Positions 5,485 to 5,858 of a stretch of 5,858 bases of DNA are shown one piece after another; within the stretch, counting starts at the first letter, position 1; every line of letters starts with the position of its first letter. Made by a program: the position numbers and the translations under genes. Location of the stretch: the NCBI GenBank assembly GCA_023423335.1, contig JAFAFU010000017.1, positions 1-5,858 on the forward strand. Direction: 5' to 3'. The notes below the pieces were generated by a model. That model had not been told where the DNA came from. It saw only the letters and a program-made list of their open reading frames with translations, and did no database searches. This stretch comes from Bacillota bacterium. GTDB lineage: Bacteria; Bacillota; Clostridia; Lachnospirales; Lachnospiraceae.

Positions 5485-5650
5485 CCACCCTGACCCAAAA
5501 AGTGCATTTATGTGCAGGATGCCAGAGTTTAGCAGTGAATATTTTGATGATCTGCCAGCGTATATCCTCGATACAGAAACGATGCTGATGGGGATTAATA
5601 GGAAGAATCGCAACGTTAATGATTACAACCGAGCTATTAGCGGTAACTAA
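5318..5650 (+). CDS. mlp: Rz1-type outer-membrane lipoprotein spanin (o-spanin)
   Basis: The 110-residue product has basic residues (NNWLRR), a hydrophobic run (VMFASVFLLTL) and the lipobox LSGC with Cys40, so signal peptidase II should cut before Cys40. Ser at the next position fits outer-membrane sorting. The gene overlaps ppfA by 167 nt in another frame and runs 166 nt past it, the overlapped arrangement seen in P2-type LysB/LysC rather than the fully embedded lambda type. The mature part has a Pro/Thr-rich start (TPTPTK) and a second Cys in a CRMPEF motif followed by a conserved-looking helical tail. ATG 5318 has AGGAAG upstream; ATG 5339 is also possible. ATG 5399 would leave no basic n-region and is unlikely. 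It is probably the protein named Mlp (membrane lipoprotein precursor) in P1. Confidence 0.87.
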   Translation: MNQNKPNMLTGKWNEKLKFRNNWLRRVMFASVFLLTLSGCSGSRSANLTPTPTKVNHPDPKSAFMCRMPEFSSEYFDDLPAYILDTETMLMGINRKNRNVNDYNRAISGN

Positions 5651-5661
5651 AAGGGATTTTT

Positions 5662-5858
5662 ATGTCTGATAAAGTAACAGTAAAGCAAACTATCAACAAA
5701 GCGACTTCAATCTACAAAATTGAGCAAATCACTGTTGGCAAGCCAGGATCTGAACAATACCGTCGTGCTTTCGAGCTTGCCGATCAGCTTGGTTTAAAAC
5801 ACCCGGATTGCATCGAGCATGTATTTCCGACCTATGCTGATGAGCAATGTACTCATGT
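5662..5858 (+). CDS. upfA: UpfA-like protein, unknown, cut by window end
   Basis: ATG at 5662 has AAGGGA (5651-5656) five bases upstream and opens a frame that stays clear to the window end, giving 65 complete residues of an unfinished protein. It lies 11 bases after the mlp stop, in the same operon. The visible part starts MSDKVTVKQTINKA, is polar and probably soluble, and has no signal peptide or membrane segment. It includes two Cys residues (50 and 63) and the phrase IEQITVGKPGSEQYRRAF. I do not recognise a family, and the symbol comes from P1 gene order alone. Confidence 0.7.
   Translation, partial: MSDKVTVKQTINKATSIYKIEQITVGKPGSEQYRRAFELADQLGLKHPDCIEHVFPTYADEQCTH

Overview
The window reads as a piece of a P1-like temperate phage-plasmid (Punavirus group) of an enterobacterial host. 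The strongest sign is regulatory. The 17-base operator of the P1 C1 repressor, ATTGCTCTAATAAATTT, is present as a perfect copy (minus strand, 337 to 321) and as a 16/17 copy (minus strand, 3859 to 3843). The gene content agrees with this: a Dcm-Dam fusion methyltransferase, an RdgC homologue, a PAAR tail-tip protein and an Rz/Rz1 spanin pair. As I recall the P1 map, the order upfA-mlp-ppfA-upfB-upfC-uhr-hrdC-dmt is the order seen here. The gene symbols rest on family recognition plus that remembered order, not on a database search.

Minus-strand operon, about 3860 down to 120: a C1 operator/promoter, then uhr (unknown), hrdC (RdgC) and dmt (bifunctional cytosine-C5 / adenine-N6 methyltransferase). 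The genes are tightly coupled, with an 8-nt overlap between uhr and hrdC and a 4-nt GTGA overlap between hrdC and dmt. A second C1 operator lies exactly at the dmt stop codon, and its inverted partner makes it look bivalent. It overlaps a good promoter that fires into about 180 bases of gene-free, hairpin-rich DNA. That stretch ends in a strong intrinsic terminator with a UUCG tetraloop, which suggests a small structured RNA or a processed leader. Nothing firm was found in 1-119.

Plus-strand operon, 3941 to beyond the right edge: upfC (PAAR spike-tip), upfB (two alpha-helical, Ala/Thr-rich parts joined by a Ser/Gly linker), ppfA (Rz-type inner-membrane spanin), mlp (Rz1-type outer-membrane lipoprotein, overlapping ppfA in another frame) and upfA (unknown, cut by the window end). 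This is a late, virion-and-lysis type block. The divergent 169-base gap between uhr and upfC carries the C1 operator for the leftward operon and, at low confidence, a -10 element for the rightward one.

Together, the leftward block would be silenced by C1 in the prophage. When the repressor is lost it would supply DNA modification and RecA-modulating functions during lytic growth. The rightward block supplies a tail tip part and the last step of lysis, disruption of the outer membrane.
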